A stretch of 64,000 nucleotides of DNA from Holothuria scabra. Lineage: Eukaryota; Echinodermata; Holothuroidea; Aspidochirotida; Holothuriidae. The stretch is taken from NCBI GenBank assembly GCA_037179385.1, contig CM074190.1, positions 7,082,284 through 7,146,283 on the forward strand. Reading direction: 5' to 3'. The position numbers were made by a program, and so were the translations under genes. Shown piece by piece: positions 10,476 to 23,755 of this stretch. Every line of letters starts with the position of its first letter. Position 1 is the stretch's first letter. Below the pieces are notes generated by a model that was given only the letters and a program-made list of their open reading frames with translations, searched no databases and was not told where the DNA came from.

Positions 10476-13258
10476 TTAGACTAGTTTTTTTTAATCTCCT
10501 TCTGAGATGAACTTGAATGGGTTAGCCAATGGTTAGCTTAAAAAAAAAACCCATCTCAGACAGCTTATGATACAGATATGTGCACGGCGCTGTGAAAAAA
10601 ATTGAAGTCGGGTTACATGTCGTTTCTAAGCAATGCCGAATGCCCTCGAAGCCGCGACATTTTAAACTGAGAGATACTAAATTTTGTTTGCATATTGCCA
10701 TAAAGGTTCTGCAAAGAAGCTCTCCGGATTTCAAATCAAATTATTTGGCAATGCTGATTTTTTCTAGTAAATCTAAATATTTTCATTAAATATCTATCTT
10801 CCAAATGAACAGTTCAATGCCTTCCTCAGTTTATTAAGCAGGGATGTTGTCAACCAGTTGACGCTTATTTTCATATAAAGGTTGTGATACGTTAAAGAGG
10901 CCTTTGATTATCAGCAATGTAAATCACCCTCTAATATACTACGCTCGATCGACATATCGAGCCTAACTGTTTATTTTGGCTAAACTTAACTAGTAAGGTA
11001 TATATGATAAACATTATTGGTGATCTATACACATAGCTCTATGATTACAAGATACGGTTTTGAAGGATATTTACGACGTTATACATTACATGAGTAGTTA
11101 AGCATTGTTTTGACTAATAAACATTGAAAATAATGCACATTTACCCCAAAAGGACTTTTCAAAACGAAATATTCGATCCGCAAAAGTTAAAGTATTATCC
11201 CATTGTAGTCCTCATCTGAAGCCGTGAAACAGCGTTTCCAACCCTCTTTTTTCGATAAAAGAATCTACACAGCGACACCCATTTTTATTCGTCACCGTCT
11301 CTGCCTTAGAGACTGTAAAATTTGCATGAATGAAAGAATATTTCTTCGTTTAAATTCAAAGCTAAAATATTTTCAGGGTGACAGATATTCATCACAGATC
11401 TGAAAAAAAATCTTGATATCGTTTTTTTGATTACTTCTTCAGTCCACTAACTTGATCGATTTTCCAATTAAAAGTAAACAAAAATGGCAAAGGGTCTCTC
11501 CTGTTCGCTGTCATGCAGGAACAGCGGTAAACTTCGTCAGGAAATCGGAATTGGAATAAGTAGTCTGCCATATTTCATAAATGGCTCTTGAGGATCATGT
11601 GACAGAATTTTTTCTCGTTAAGTCGTGGAAATTATGGGGGAGCAGCCTGTTGCTTCACCTTGAATACTCAATTTGTAACTCTTGGAATATGATAAAAGGT
11701 ACTTTGAAGAATAAGATGTAGTTTCAAAATAATTTGGAGCTACTACTCTTGTCCTTTAATGAGGTTGGACTGTTTTCTCTCCGAATGGAACAAAGGTCTT
11801 ACTCAGCTTCGATTGACCAAGTAATGACACCAACTGCCAGTTGGGCTGAGCACTTAGATGCCGTTGTAATCAAGATTACTAGTCCTACGCGATAAAAACA
11901 AGACACCCACCGATTGTTAATAAACTTTTATCAAATAAAGTTGTTTCATGGAAATAGTGAATAACAAAGCATTTATTCAGCCCCTGTACCCTTTAGGGTT
12001 TGTCATCATGTTGAACTATCTAAAAACAACAAAATAAGGATTACTGATTACAAATAAACATGTGTGACTGTAATTTCTTCGTCGGGAACTCCCATTCGTC
12101 TAATTCCTACACTGTTGCAAGAGAGTTTTCTGAATTTCTTTTTTATTTTTGCTTGTACGTAGTGTCTAAGAAAAATTCAAAGAAATGTTAAGAGCCGGGC
12201 GTCCAGTGGTGGTTCGGATGTTGACTTGAATTAGGACCATGTGGTGTTAAATATTAATACTGAGGCAAGGTAACAATTTCGTAGTAGCATAAGCCTATAT
12301 GATTTGGATAAAGTCTGAACTACATTTCTGTATTAGGTAAATGTGGAACAGGAAGTGGTTGAAGTTTTTAAAAACAAAATTTTTTACCAGGGTTAAAATG
12401 GATGAAAACAAAAATGTATTTCACCAATCAGCCAATCATCAAAGGTAGTCTGACTTATGGTTCTCGAACTTTGCGATGTGAAACAGCCGAAACTGGTGGA
12501 CGCTAATTTATGTATTAAAATACATGTTTTCAAACATTGAACACTACGCTTTTTTATCTCAATATTTGTGTACTGCCTATGAATGGATCAAGAAACTGTT
12601 AATTTTAACATTGGATGTTCTGGATTCAATCTTTTGTAGATACCTTGAAAGTGACGGATTCTACCAACTAATTCTGAAACATTTTTATCTGGCCAACTGG
12701 TGATGGCAAGACGTATACTCTTTAAAATAAAAAGCTGTTTCAAAATGACGGATAGGGAAAGAAACTCCGTTTTCAAGAACTGAAGTGTATGCCTTTTTAG
12801 AGTTTATTCCCGTTTTTAAGTGCTGTAGCATCCATATGCAAGTGCATGTTTGAAGAAATCATTAAATCCTGTAAAAAAAAACAAAAAAAAAAAACAAAAA
12901 AACTGTGGCACATCTTGACATGGTCAGTGAAATTTAAAACATCGCATTCTGATGAAGATGAAGTAGCTAGAACACGTTTATCTAACCCTCACTGAGTTAA
13001 AAGTTATTTTTATTTCCACTTTCCATGTAAAAGCGCTAAAGTAACGACACTTATTTTTAATTTTGTCCCATGAAAAAGTAATTCCTCAACTAAGTGCGGC
13101 ACTGGATTGACATCAGAATATTGTATCGGAAAAAAGGAATATTGCTTGTCTTATTCCATCAAATTGCTGTTAAAGAGGAAACTGAGGAGCTGAGAAAACA
13201 GAGTCTACTCCGAGGGGTTGTAACATCCCGCAATTGGAACCGATTCCCGTCGGGCAAC
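10476..13258. other. No recognisable feature; A-rich run at 12871-12901
   Basis: A long AT-rich stretch. The only clear structure is an interrupted A-rich run at about 12871-12901. No gene or element is recognised. Confidence 0.4.
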
Positions 13259-13805
13259 TTAAATGAAGGTTTTCAGGTGATCTCAAGTTTTGATAAGTCA
13301 TGGGGCTACTATTTCAGTAAAATTTTCATTGAAATCTGATGTGTGGTTCTCAAAATATGAACATGTAAAGTCAAATTTTTAACTAAAAGGGAAATTGAAC
13401 TTGAAGCAAGTACATGTTATATCATATCCTTTCAGTAATGTACAGTTTTTGTTTTTCTTCTAAATTTGGAAATTTCCTCCTCAAAAATCCCATTTAAGCA
13501 GAATTTGATTGCATACGTGGCATGAAAACTTTATTTAAATTTGCATTCCCCACAGGAAGGTCCAATTAAATTCAAAGTCAACACAGCAGTCTGAAAACAG
13601 AGGGAACAAAGTATTCCTTATGAGGGAGTGATATAACGTCTACTGCCCTTATGTTCACTTTGGATCACAAATCTTATTACTGCATGCCTTTAATAATATC
13701 TCGAGGAATACTTGTTCAATTGAAATGAAAGATCAACCATTCTGTGTAGATTTGGTTCCTCTTTCACATAAGAAATTTGAGTTGCTGCTAACACTTCCCC
13801 TTCAA
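13259..13805. mobile_element. Family C repeat, near full length
   Basis: The order of modules matches the copies at 8.3 kb and 51.6 kb: ATTGAAATCTGATGTGTGGTT, a GAACTTGAAGCAAGTACAT block, GATTGCATACGTGGCATGA, TGAGGGAGTGATATAA and a final CACTTCCCCTTCAA. The left boundary is set at TTAA (13259). There is no transposase. Confidence 0.65.
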
Positions 13806-13914
13806 GACCTGTTCGATTCCTTAGCCGAACAACCTAAAATCCTGTAGGATCCCCCTGGAGAGTTCCAACCCAGGCGGACTATTCTTGTCGCTCACGATTT
13901 CAACAGTTTTTAAC

Positions 13915-13934
13915 CAGGGAGTTGCAACTCCCTG
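13915..13934. repeat. Perfect 20-bp palindrome, copy 2
   Basis: Identical to the palindrome at 2722-2741. The surroundings differ, although GAGAGTTCCAACCCAGG about 55 bp upstream is vaguely related to the motif. Confidence 0.85.
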
Positions 13935-13939
13935 TTGTA

Positions 13940-16424
13940 ACTCATCAAATTTCAGAATTTACTGGTTAGAAAGTTGTTCCAAGTACCAATTTCAATTTCC
14001 CGGGGGGCTGATCATGAATAAGTCTATGTCACCAGCCTTTGGCATTTGTAGGCAGATCTCATGTGTCTATTCCATGATATATACACCCTTGCATATATTA
14101 GTAAGGTGTTTGTAAACTCATTCGTTATGTTTACATAGAAAGGTATGATTCCATAATTCAGCTGATTGCGAACATCTCAACGACGACATTGAGATACTCG
14201 TTCCTCCAGAGAAATCTCAGAGTCAACACGAAACACTTCAAAATAAATCGTCATTGCCTCTTCGTTACATCTTGAGCTAAAAATGCACCTCTAATGTCAT
14301 GTTTCTTATTCTACTGCCTCGAGCACAGATACCTTTCATTGAGAGCTTGAACCTAATTGATTCCCCCACAGTTTTAGCAAATGATATTTCGACCGCCCGA
14401 AGCGCGGGACCGGTTGTCAAGTACATGTTTGTGAGAAACGCTCATTGGTCAATACGGAAAGCGTCTACACGATTAATAGGCGAACGAACAGAGCCCGAGG
14501 GTCATAAGAGTTACGGAAGGATAGGATACACCGAGATGAAATTGTGCTGCAAAATCCTTCAAGTTTGGTACATGCTTTAAGAGTTTGAGGCCTCGACATG
14601 CTGTCGATATATCCAACAGATGCAGAAATCATGGAGTTGAAGGTCAAGAATTAATGTGATCTCAGTTAATTGGATAATTTTATCCACGTGATCAACAAGG
14701 CCTTGTTGCTGAAGCTATATGAGGTCGTGTGAAGGGTGAACGATAAAAAATAATGCTTGGGTGCGCTCGTATGACATTTTGAGAGAACCCTCTTGAAGAA
14801 TGTAGTTGGTTGCCCTTGAATGTATGGCTCGATGAGAAAGTGTCAAAAGAAAAAGGTAGTAACTTCCTTGAGTAAAGTAAATAGCGCCTCCAAGAACAAC
14901 ATAAAAAAATGACGAAATTTCTTCAAATTGTGACATCTTAAAGAGGAGGTCTCTGAAAATGTGCCGTTTAACGAATTTGAGCAGTAAGAAACAGTCAAGT
15001 GATTGAAGTAAGTCTTGACCATAATCGGGGGCCATCAACCTAAATGTTCTCATTTCTTCTCTTCTTTTCAACCTATTAGTTGGAAAGATACATTAAATTG
15101 TGAACCTGCACGTTTGATCTGTTCATGTCACGGTTTTATTTTGAATTGTTTGAATTTACCCATGGAACAGGTAACAAATAAATTAGAAATAGTAGGGTTG
15201 GTGGAACCCGCAGTTATGACAGGTGTTAATCTGACCATCCTTTGACTGAGGCGCTGATTTCTACTGTAAGAAGAAACAGAAAGTTATGCGTTTCGAAGTA
15301 TTCAGTGTTAAGGAAATCTCACAATCACTCCACTGTAATATCTAATTGGTTTGATTTCATTGTATATAAAAACAAACAAAAGAAAATGATTATTGTTGTT
15401 CAGAGTAGTTTGGGGTTACTCCTGGTCAGAAAGGCCATCTGGGATTTTACCGAATTAAATCGTTGATGTACGCTAACGAGTTGTCCTCTCTGTTTTGATT
15501 AGAATTCAGAGTCTGGATGAAGTGGAAGACGTTTGTCTAATAATATGACACGTATTCCTAAAGCAAAGAGCCACATTTTCCATCCAGGAATTTCAAGAAA
15601 TCTGATTTATGGCCGGGTCCTATTTTTGCTTCATTGCTGAACATTGAAATAAGATATGCCTATTCCAGTGGACCAAGGAAAATGCAAATAGGGTGTCAGG
15701 AAACTCTGCTACAGGAAGTATGTATAATGTAGCTGTAAAAAAAGCTTTGGCGACTTTGCCTGCTGTTATCACAAGCTCAGTATGGTTTATCAATGAGCTG
15801 TACATGCGGTCAGTAGAATAATTACACTTGACAACGATGGTGCTTTCACACTAGGGTGCTATATGAAGATCATCTGCTTTTTTGCCCATGTAAAAATAAT
15901 GTAAGGAATTAAACGTTAACATTTGCGTTTAATGTAATACATTTTCAAAATAAGACCGCCTCTTTCATGTAATAACTAAAATTAAATCAAAACATACACA
16001 AGATTAAAGTAGTGTATTTTCATTCAACTCCATTTTCTATATTCATAAATATTGCCTTTAGAAATTTTAAATGACTTCTATGAAATAAACACAAAATTTC
16101 TATTGAAGTAATTAATTTGACAATGCTCTCCTTGTGGTTAGTTCTTGTCTTAGCGTGTAAGCATGTATGCATTTACTCGTAACGTTGATCATTCAAATTT
16201 GCATCAATGAAAGACCAATTCCGTTACACTTAGAGTGAGTTATTTGTCAATTATGGTATGGACAAATGTCTTGCTGTTTTCTAAGACTGCTTGAATGAAA
16301 TGTTGACTGATGGGAGTTATTGAACCTAACAACAGGACAACGTGATTTTTAATCTTGTATTAATGTGGGTATGATAAATCGCATTAATTTCAAATAACCT
16401 AAGAGCATTCAAGAAGCGTGGTAA
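13940..16424. other. No recognisable feature
   Basis: AT-rich. The longest frame is 118 codons on the minus strand (14715-15071). It has no similarity I can name, no clear splice signals, and is not supported as a gene. Confidence 0.4.
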
Positions 16425-16595
16425 CAAAGAAAGGTTGTTTGACGGCAATTGAAAAGAAGGGTTTAAGGTCATATCAAGTTTTGATATGTAAGACGAATCC
16501 TCATTCTGTGCATTTTGGTGAAATTTTGCATTGAAATACGGTGTGCGGTTCTCAAGAAGTAAACTGTAAAAAACTTTGAAGAGAAATAGGACGAA
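16425..16595. mobile_element. Family C repeat, 5' fragment
   Basis: GAAAAGAAGGGTTT, ATATCAAGTTTTGATA and TTTTGGTGAAATTTTGCATT match the left portion of the 51.6-kb and 13.3-kb copies. The rest is absent. Confidence 0.6.
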
Positions 16596-16702
16596 AATTG
16601 TGCGATTTAACCGATGCTTCAAAATAAGTTCAGGGGACTGTTCTTTTTCTTGAGAGTGTTCCCTGTAGGCACTTCATCAAGAAAGTGAAACCTCGCCCTT
16701 CT

Positions 16703-16812
16703 AGCAAATTTCACTTCTTTTTGGAGTGAATTTCAGCACTTTTAGAGTAAACTTTATAACCTTGTGCTCTGCTAACGAGTAAATTTCACTCTTTTTTATT
16801 TTTAGAGTGCAC
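16703..16812. repeat. Short repeated AAATTTCACT / AGAGTG motifs
   Basis: AAATTTCACTTC with TTTTAGAGTAAA, then AAATTTCACTCTTTT with TTTTTAGAGTGCA. Two short inverted/direct units resemble the end of a small DNA element. Boundaries were not found. Confidence 0.4.
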
Positions 16813-17406
16813 CTGGTTTTGCTCAAGCATTAACGACGGATTTAACCCACTTTTGGAGGTAGCTCAGATCACTAGTCTGAACGTTAATGTATGGTTATTT
16901 GAACTGACGTGCCGTTTGTATTTTACGATGAGACTGTAGCCCAAGCTTTAGCTGAAAGGAGCACGCCAACGGAACGCACGAGTCAAAACGGACCCGAATG
17001 ACGGGTCACGTGCCGCGGGAATACAATTTTATGAGATGCCTAATTTTTTGATGCACCCGAATAGAACACAATCGTACTAAGCGTTTCTTTTTTACAATCG
17101 TATGGTGACACTGGGCAACGCGGGTCAAGCAGATTACTACCAAGAGCAGCCAGGACAAGTTTGGCCTTTTCTCTGGCACAACTTTATAACTGCTTTGTAG
17201 CAACTGCATATAGGCTTAATCAATGAAAAGTTATAGTTGTAAGTTGTACGTAAATTGCAAAGACCTCTCGACCAAATTATTGTTTGTGTTCGCAGAAATG
17301 TGAGTTGAAATGACAAGTTTCTGTTTATAAATGACTGCTGAAAACTATCTACATTTTAAAACCCGCACTGGGCTCAAAGAGGGCGAAAGTACCGCAGAAT
17401 GTTACG

Positions 17407-17500
17407 AACACTAACTTAACCTTCTTCTAACTAACTTAATCTTCATCCCTAAACCTAATCCCTAACCCTAATCTGACCCTTACCCGAACTCTAATTCATA
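17407..17500. repeat. Degenerate CCCTAA-like repeat
   Basis: ATCCCTAAACCTAATCCC and AACCCTAATCTGACCC are loose variants of the animal telomere unit. It lies inside the fold-back element, so it is more likely element sequence than a relict telomere. Confidence 0.6.
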
Positions 17501-17640
17501 AACCAAACCCGTACACCGACCCACATCAGTTTCGTGCAGTTACCTGTGAATCATAAAGTGCGTGTAGTGCATTGTACATCCAAAGCGTCGCAATATTGTG
17601 CTTGATCCGCGTTCATTTGCAGCAGCATTTCACCACACGC

Positions 17641-17945
17641 TTAAAGGGCCAAACCTCTCACCCCAAACAACAATTTTGGTACGAGGGCACCAAAATTCTG
17701 AATTGGCTCAGCTCTTTGATTGACAACTAATTCAAACAATGCAGAGTACCAAAGCTTATATTTCACAGCATGAACGGCACTGAGGGTGTTTTGATAACAG
17801 AATTCGACTTTTTCTATACTCGTCTCCAAGCAATAAACTGAGATTGTATCTGGATGAGGGTGAATTTCAGACAATTGTGGCAGGGGCTTCAGTAAGAAGG
17901 TTTGGAGAATTGCTACTGTTTGGAGCGAGACCACTGGGCCTTTAA
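17641..17945 (+). mobile_element. Family B MITE, copy 1 (TTAA-flanked)
   Basis: Starts TTAAAGGGCCAAACCTCTCACCC and ends GAGACCACTGGGCCTTTAA in outline, so TTAAAGG(G)CC is inverted at both ends. TTAA is at 17641-17644 and 17942-17945. About 305 bp, non-coding. Three other copies are in this window. Confidence 0.85.
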
Positions 17946-18246
17946 AGGCAGTCATTCGTCACCCTAAACTATAGTTTCAGTATGCATACATCAAAACTCT
18001 CAATTGGTACAGCTCTTTGATTGGCATCACATTCAAACAATGCATCATAGCTAAATTACACAGCATGGGCACTGAGAGTGTCTTGATTAAACATTATGGG
18101 TTTGTATGGCTACTGAGACAAGCCATGAAACAAAAAACTAGGATTGTGTCTGGATAAAGATGAATTTTAGATAAATGTGGGAGGGGTCAGAAGTAAGTAG
18201 TTTGGGAGAATTGGAACTGTTTGGGATGATGAAAATATGCCTTTAA
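17942..18246 (+). mobile_element. Family B MITE, copy 2, sharing a TTAA with copy 1
   Basis: A diverged second unit in the same orientation: TTAAAGGCAGTCATTCGTCA to ATGCCTTTAA. Its left TTAA is the right TTAA of copy 1. Internal landmarks (CAGCTCTTTGATTG, ATTCAAACAATGCA, GATTGTGTCTGGAT) match copy 1. Confidence 0.85.
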
Positions 18247-18399
18247 AGAACAGCGCAATCGGTTACGTACGCAGCAAGAAGGGTGCATAAGACTAAAACT
18301 GCAACCACACAATTATATTCCCGCGGCACGTAACCCTTGTGCGTCATCCAATTTGTGATTGTGGGACGCTCCTTCTAGCTAAAGCTTAGGGATTCTATG

Positions 18400-21300
18400 C
18401 TGTAGCCAGGTAGCGATTCTCGTACTGGTGTCAGTATCATCTCCAGACTCCTAGCAAAACGTGACCTGTACCGACATGACCTTATTTTTTCAGGTAGATA
18501 TCTACGTTAATGATCACGTTTCGTTGGTATTGTTTACAAGTCAATTAATCATTTATATCGACCGACCATTCCTTGTAATGCCTTTATTCTCAGTGGATGA
18601 CCCTTAAGTGACCATCACTGTTGGACCTCTCCCACTTTTCGTCCTCTGACAAACTGGCTTGACCGAAAAAACACGTTAAAGCAGAGCAATCACCAACATG
18701 TAATGGAACTGCCTCCCTGTCGCATTATACTTTACTCCCCGTAGACGTATAAAGTTCATTTAAAACGCCACAGGTATCGAATAAATTTGCATCAATGAAA
18801 GTGGACAATTTGTGATTCGTTAACCTATCTTTTCCGCTGTTGCTTTTTGAAAACACACCTGCAAACCATTTTCTTGGTCCGCAACAATTCACCTCGTTTG
18901 CTGGTATTCTCATGAGAGCTCAGTGGCATATTTTGAATTATTTTGGAGACTGACCATTGACTATTAATTATTTTATCAACAGGACGTCTCAAGAGTTACA
19001 TCCGAAGTAGACGAGTCTACGTTTAACTGTCATAGATATGTAGATGAAAGCAAAGGGTTTCCTATTTCCTGCTTCTAACGATCATGGTAAGGCCACCATT
19101 GAGACGTGTACAATGTAAATCATGAGTGCAGAGTCGTTGGCCTGCACGGGTGGTCGTTCGACGTCTGCCCTAGGCAGTAATATCATTAAAAAGTATTAAA
19201 CAGTCTTCTGTCATGCAGAGCCTGTCAATATCATTTCGATGCTTCCTACTTGTTAGTTTAGGCTGTAGGAAATTCTAGTCTTCAATTACTGCAGTAAGTG
19301 GTATGGTATACTAATAGTCAAATATTCAAAGTTAAATCAACTTAAATACTTTTAATTTCAATAAACATGAGAAAGTTGTGGTGACATGTCAACAAATTTC
19401 TGATTTACATGACAATAAAAAAGAAACTCCCACGGAAGAAATTTTGGAATTACTCTATACCTTTTTTCGCTCTCAAGATATACTTCTTGAACTGTTGAAC
19501 TTTTCTAGCAAGTACCGCAGTCTTGTGCACACCATTCCAATACAAAACTAAATATGTGCAACTCTACACATTGTTGGCATTTCTATGTCACCGGAAACCG
19601 TAACTGTCGTTCAATTTTCCGCCAGACCGTTTCCATGTTGGGGAGGGGATGTCAATATTTGTCAAATTGTATTTTTAAAAATGAACCCCCCGGGAATATT
19701 ACAATGACTGTCGTTGGAATACGTGACATAAAGTAATATCAGTACCAATGACTATCCATGTACCGGACACACCAGTGCAGTTATTTAAACCTATACTGTC
19801 TTGGACAATTTCGAGATTATACCCTGGAGTTTGGGGAAGGAAATTCCATATTTTACGAGGGCATTTAATTTTTTATGCGGAATCTGCCTTTCCCACAACA
19901 TTCCTGATTGTGGTAGCGCATTAATCTCTTCCCTACAGCTTGGGGGACCTCAGAAGAAATTGGAACATTTTCCGTTGGTACAATGTTGCCCCTTTTAGAG
20001 AAATATTTGAAAATCAGGAGGATTTTGAATTTTAAGAAAGTGTGGGTTTATGAGAGGGAGAAATTAAAACATTTCGGTTTTTTTTTACTGAAGCTGCATG
20101 CGAACGTATGCCAATGTTTTCATGCAGCATGTATGCCGATGACCAAAATCGACCTGCTTGGTTAGCAACACTACATATCTGGTAAACCATTGTAAAGGAA
20201 GATTCCGAGCTGTGATGAGGGAAGAAGGCTTAGATGTTTTCAGCAAGACACTTTCAAAAGTTTGCAAATTCTGCCTAATTGGTGTCTGTAGCTTTCCTGA
20301 ATTTGACACTACGGCAACTTAGTGACAAGTATACAGCTTCGTAAATGAAGGCTAGAGTCATTGTTATGATATAGTGTACCTATCTGTACTAGATCGTCTG
20401 TCAGATAATACCCTCTAAATACCAGGACCGGAACAAGGCTTGCGTGTCACAGCGAGTTTAATTAACGGTTGGTCGTGTTGCTCTACCTGTGATAATTCCT
20501 CATTCCTGTCCCATCGCTGGCAAATTCTCTGGTGCGAGAGCCAGATTGGGAACGAATTCAACTTCCAATAGTTAAATTTTAACATTATATAATACCTGCA
20601 CCGCGAGTGCCAGACGCGACGAGTGCACCGTTGCCTCTGGGATCGGTTGATCTCTAAAGTGCGTATGAGCCTACTGTACTGGTTGAAGAAAGCCACCTTG
20701 TTACATCAAATGTTCGACCATGTAATTTTCATATCCCACAGACCATTGAGTACGTTAGATCGTATCCTTCTACCAGTTTTCATTTGGTTTCGAGTTTGTG
20801 GTCGATCGAAATACATTGCGCTATGTAAAGATACGGTTAAGTTTGATAAATGGCAACGCATTCTGGTTTGTCGTTAAGCTCTGTTACAACGAACACGAAT
20901 GTCACATTCATTTTGCAGCAAACATAGTTGGTGAAATTTTAGTAGATCCAGTAACATGGATCGTGATTCCAACTGAATGTCTTCCCACTCCGGCGAATTA
21001 ACTGGCAGGTGAAGTATTATTTATAAATAGCATTTTCTCAATCAAATGATTAATCTATGTAACTGTTGATTAAAATCGACCGTCAATTCACTGGGACTAT
21101 AGAGTATCCCGCTGGGCTAGAATTTCCGTCAGAGTTGACACCCACTCAATTGGCACTTAAATATGATGAAAGCAAATAATATTATATGTAAGAAAACCGA
21201 ATCATCTAAAATCGGCGAATGAGCCATGCAGCAGGTGCAACACAACCCTTTTACGCACATATCCGCCCACCCAATCAGTTTGGGGACCAATTTCCTTGAT

Positions 21301-21611
21301 GATAAAACGTGTTGGCATTTTAGAGTTATTTGGAAAGAAAAAGATGAAATTTTCTTCTACTTTCAAGGTGCAGACTTACGTAACAATCTTTAAAAAGAGT
21401 GGACATATAAAGTGTTAAATAGCGGAAATGCATGGCCCATTACATACCACAATTAAGCCACGTTGAAAATGTGTTTGGTATTCCTAACCCGATTTTTGGA
21501 TTTAATAAATGTTGCAGTAATAAATATTGCAACTCAACGTTACATTGTTCCAACTGTAGGAAAAAGAGTTAATTTGCAAAAGACAACTTCCGCAATTTGG
21601 TCGTATCTGAA
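18400..21611. other. No recognisable feature
   Basis: AT-rich unique-looking DNA. Several 60-90-codon frames (for example near 19801-20165 and 20415-20877) show no similarity I can name. Confidence 0.4.
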
Positions 21612-21857
21612 AAAATAATAATGGACGTCTTACCCCAATCAGATCCAATTCTCCTAACCTTACTTATGCCCCTTCCAAAAATATTTCAAATTGATCCTAA
21701 TCCAGAAACGATCTCAACATGTTGATTCTGGGTGAGTATGCAAGATCTAACTGTCCAATGTGTAATCAGAACACTCTCAGTACAGTAGCATGGTTATATG
21801 AAAGTTTCGCGCATTCCAGCACTATTTTGTAAAAATCGTATTCGACTCACCCTTTAA
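21612..21857 (-). mobile_element. Family B MITE, copy 3, reverse orientation
   Basis: Read on the minus strand it begins TTAAAGGGTGAGTCG (TTAA at 21854-21857). It then follows the family order: ACTGAGAGTGTTCTGATTA, TTTCTGGATTAGGAT, GGGGCATAAGTAAGGTTAGG, GAGAATTGGA. The far end (about 21612) is degraded. Confidence 0.7.
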
Positions 21858-21859
21858 TT

Positions 21860-23062
21860 AAAAAATATTATAACCAGGCCAAACTATCATTCGTTCGCTT
21901 TATTTTGATATGAAACATGATTTAGTTATAAAAAAAAATAAGGAAGTAATAGTTGACTGAAGTTGGGCTCTATTGTCACAACTTCATGTTGTTTTATGTC
22001 CATAAGTTTCGCGCATCATTAATTTCAGTGATGGCGTCCTTTGTGGGAGTAACATCAGATACTACATCTATCAGAAGTTGCCAAAAATGGTGTTTCGGCA
22101 ATTCCTCAGTCTTTAAATGAGTTAAAACTGACTAAAACCGGATTTTTGTTGACGAAGTTGATGACTGTTTTTCATTCATTTTAAACTAAATTCCTGGTCA
22201 AAGTGGTCTTTGTCTTATTACCCCCCCCCCCAAAATAGCACTAAGTAACAGTGAAAACGTCGTTTATGCTCAAGAAATAATTTTTCAACATTAATATTAT
22301 TATAGACGTCCGAAGGACGGGATAAGTCATTGGAATGTACATGCATGTCGATTGCACCCTGTAATACTACGTCAAATTTTAAGACAAATGTTTTTGACCC
22401 CCTTGCCATTATAGCGAAAAAAAGACTTTACAACAATTTGCTTTGCAAAACTGACACATGAATCGTGGAAAACATGTTAATAAACAGACCACCAAAGTTT
22501 CCAATCGCGATAACATCGTGTGACAAAGAAAACAACAGGTATGTGGCACTGCTTCCACAGATTTTCAATAATATAATCGTAGCAGAAAATGAAGGAAACT
22601 ATTTCAAAATCCTGAACGACCTTAGAGCTGAATTGAATTCAAAATGGATTTATTTTAATGAAAAATGTCACGCTTTTCATCTTTCATCATCAAATGACTA
22701 GGTGTTTGTGTTGCTACTGCGAAGAAGTAAAATTTGCATGGTAACCTATTTCTGGGGTGCGTGATATTTACGGTCATTGACTATACATGTTGTGTAATAT
22801 GAGCTACAGTGCTCTTCAAGTTTTAGTTTCCTATGATAAGAGAATCCTATGCATTCATAATGGCGTCTGTCTGTGTGGCTTTGTCTTTGTGTAAAACCGA
22901 GGACCTAAACAAACGACTTCCAGGTCTTCGGTAGTAAATTCAATATATTTCTCACGTCCTCGGTTGTCTTACAGTAGACAGTCAATTGTGAAGGTTAGGG
23001 TTAAGTAAGCAGATACAATGGAGATTGCAATAACGTCCTCAGTTGTGTGTAAAAACACGACT
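21860..23062. other. No recognisable feature
   Basis: There is a C run at about 22221-22231 and an open frame of 78 codons at 22465-22701 with no recognisable similarity. A GGACC/TCCTCGG-type degenerate repeat lies near 22900-23045. Confidence 0.4.
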
Positions 23063-23063
23063 T

Positions 23064-23081
23064 TGTGTGTGTGTGTGTGTT
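23064..23081. repeat. (GT)n microsatellite
   Basis: A short GT array immediately upstream of the 145-bp tandem repeat. Confidence 0.9.
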
Positions 23082-23552
23082 TGTGACACTTTGCTTGTTA
23101 ACACGATAGCTCAAGATAGAAATGTCTGGCAGTTTTCAAACTTGATACCTTGATGCGCCATACCAAGAGGAAGAAACCTATAGGGTTTTGGTGGAGGTCC
23201 AAGGTCATCTGGGCTCACCAGGGGTCAAATTGTGAAAAACATGAAAACGCGTTATCTCAAGGAAGGAAACCTGAATAGATTTTATTTTATATTTGGCATG
23301 TGGATGCGTCATACTAGGTACCTACTGTTTTTGGCAGAGGTTAAAGGCCCTCCGGGGTCACTGGGGTCAAAGTCTGAAGGTCTCGTTTACACGATATCTC
23401 ATGATAGGAAACTAGAGTAGATTTCATATTTGGTATGTGGATGCATTATAGCCAGAACCTAGTTGCTATTATTTTCGTTGGAGATCAATGGTCATCCGGT
23501 GTCACCATGGTCGCAGTCTGAAAACCTTTTTAAATGTAGTTTACAAGAATGT

Positions 23553-23575
23553 TGTCTGTCTGTCTGTCTGTCTGT
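23553..23575. repeat. (TGTC)n microsatellite
   Basis: A short tetranucleotide array inside the fourth unit of the tandem repeat. Confidence 0.95.
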
Positions 23576-23755
23576 TTTTTCGTCTACAAAAGTGTGGCTT
23601 TTATGGAAGTCATTTTGTGTCACTGGTGGTCAAAATGTGAATGAAAAAGTTGTTACGTGTTAATACATCTTAATGGTGGGAAACTTAAATAGATGTAGTA
23701 TGTGGTATGTAGATGCACATTATGGTGAGAAGATGATCCCTATTTTTGTTGGTGG

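Larger units (their letters stand above)
16935..18395. mobile_element. Fold-back element of about 1.46 kb with ~85-95-bp inverted arms
   Basis: The left arm (about 16941-17033) reads CCAAGCTTTAGCTGAAAGGAG ... ACGTGCCGCGGGAATA. The right arm (about 18310-18392) is its diverged reverse complement, with TATTCCCGCGGCACGT and CTCCTTCTAGCTAAAGCTTA. The interior holds degenerate telomere-like CCCTAA repeats and two family B MITEs. No transposase frame is present. Exact ends and target duplication were not resolved. Confidence 0.7.

Noticed and set aside
14715..15071. 118-codon minus-strand frame
   Set aside because: No recognisable domain, ordinary AT-rich composition and no supporting splice or neighbour context; chance is likelier in 64 kb of six-frame sequence.
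17440..17480. Interstitial telomere
   Set aside because: CCCTAA units are few and degenerate and lie inside a fold-back element.
17641..17955. 104-codon minus-strand frame
   Set aside because: It coincides with a family B MITE whose other copies are not open in the same frame.
22465..22701. 78-codon frame with protein-like composition
   Set aside because: No domain recognised and no splice or repeat context; not enough to call a gene.
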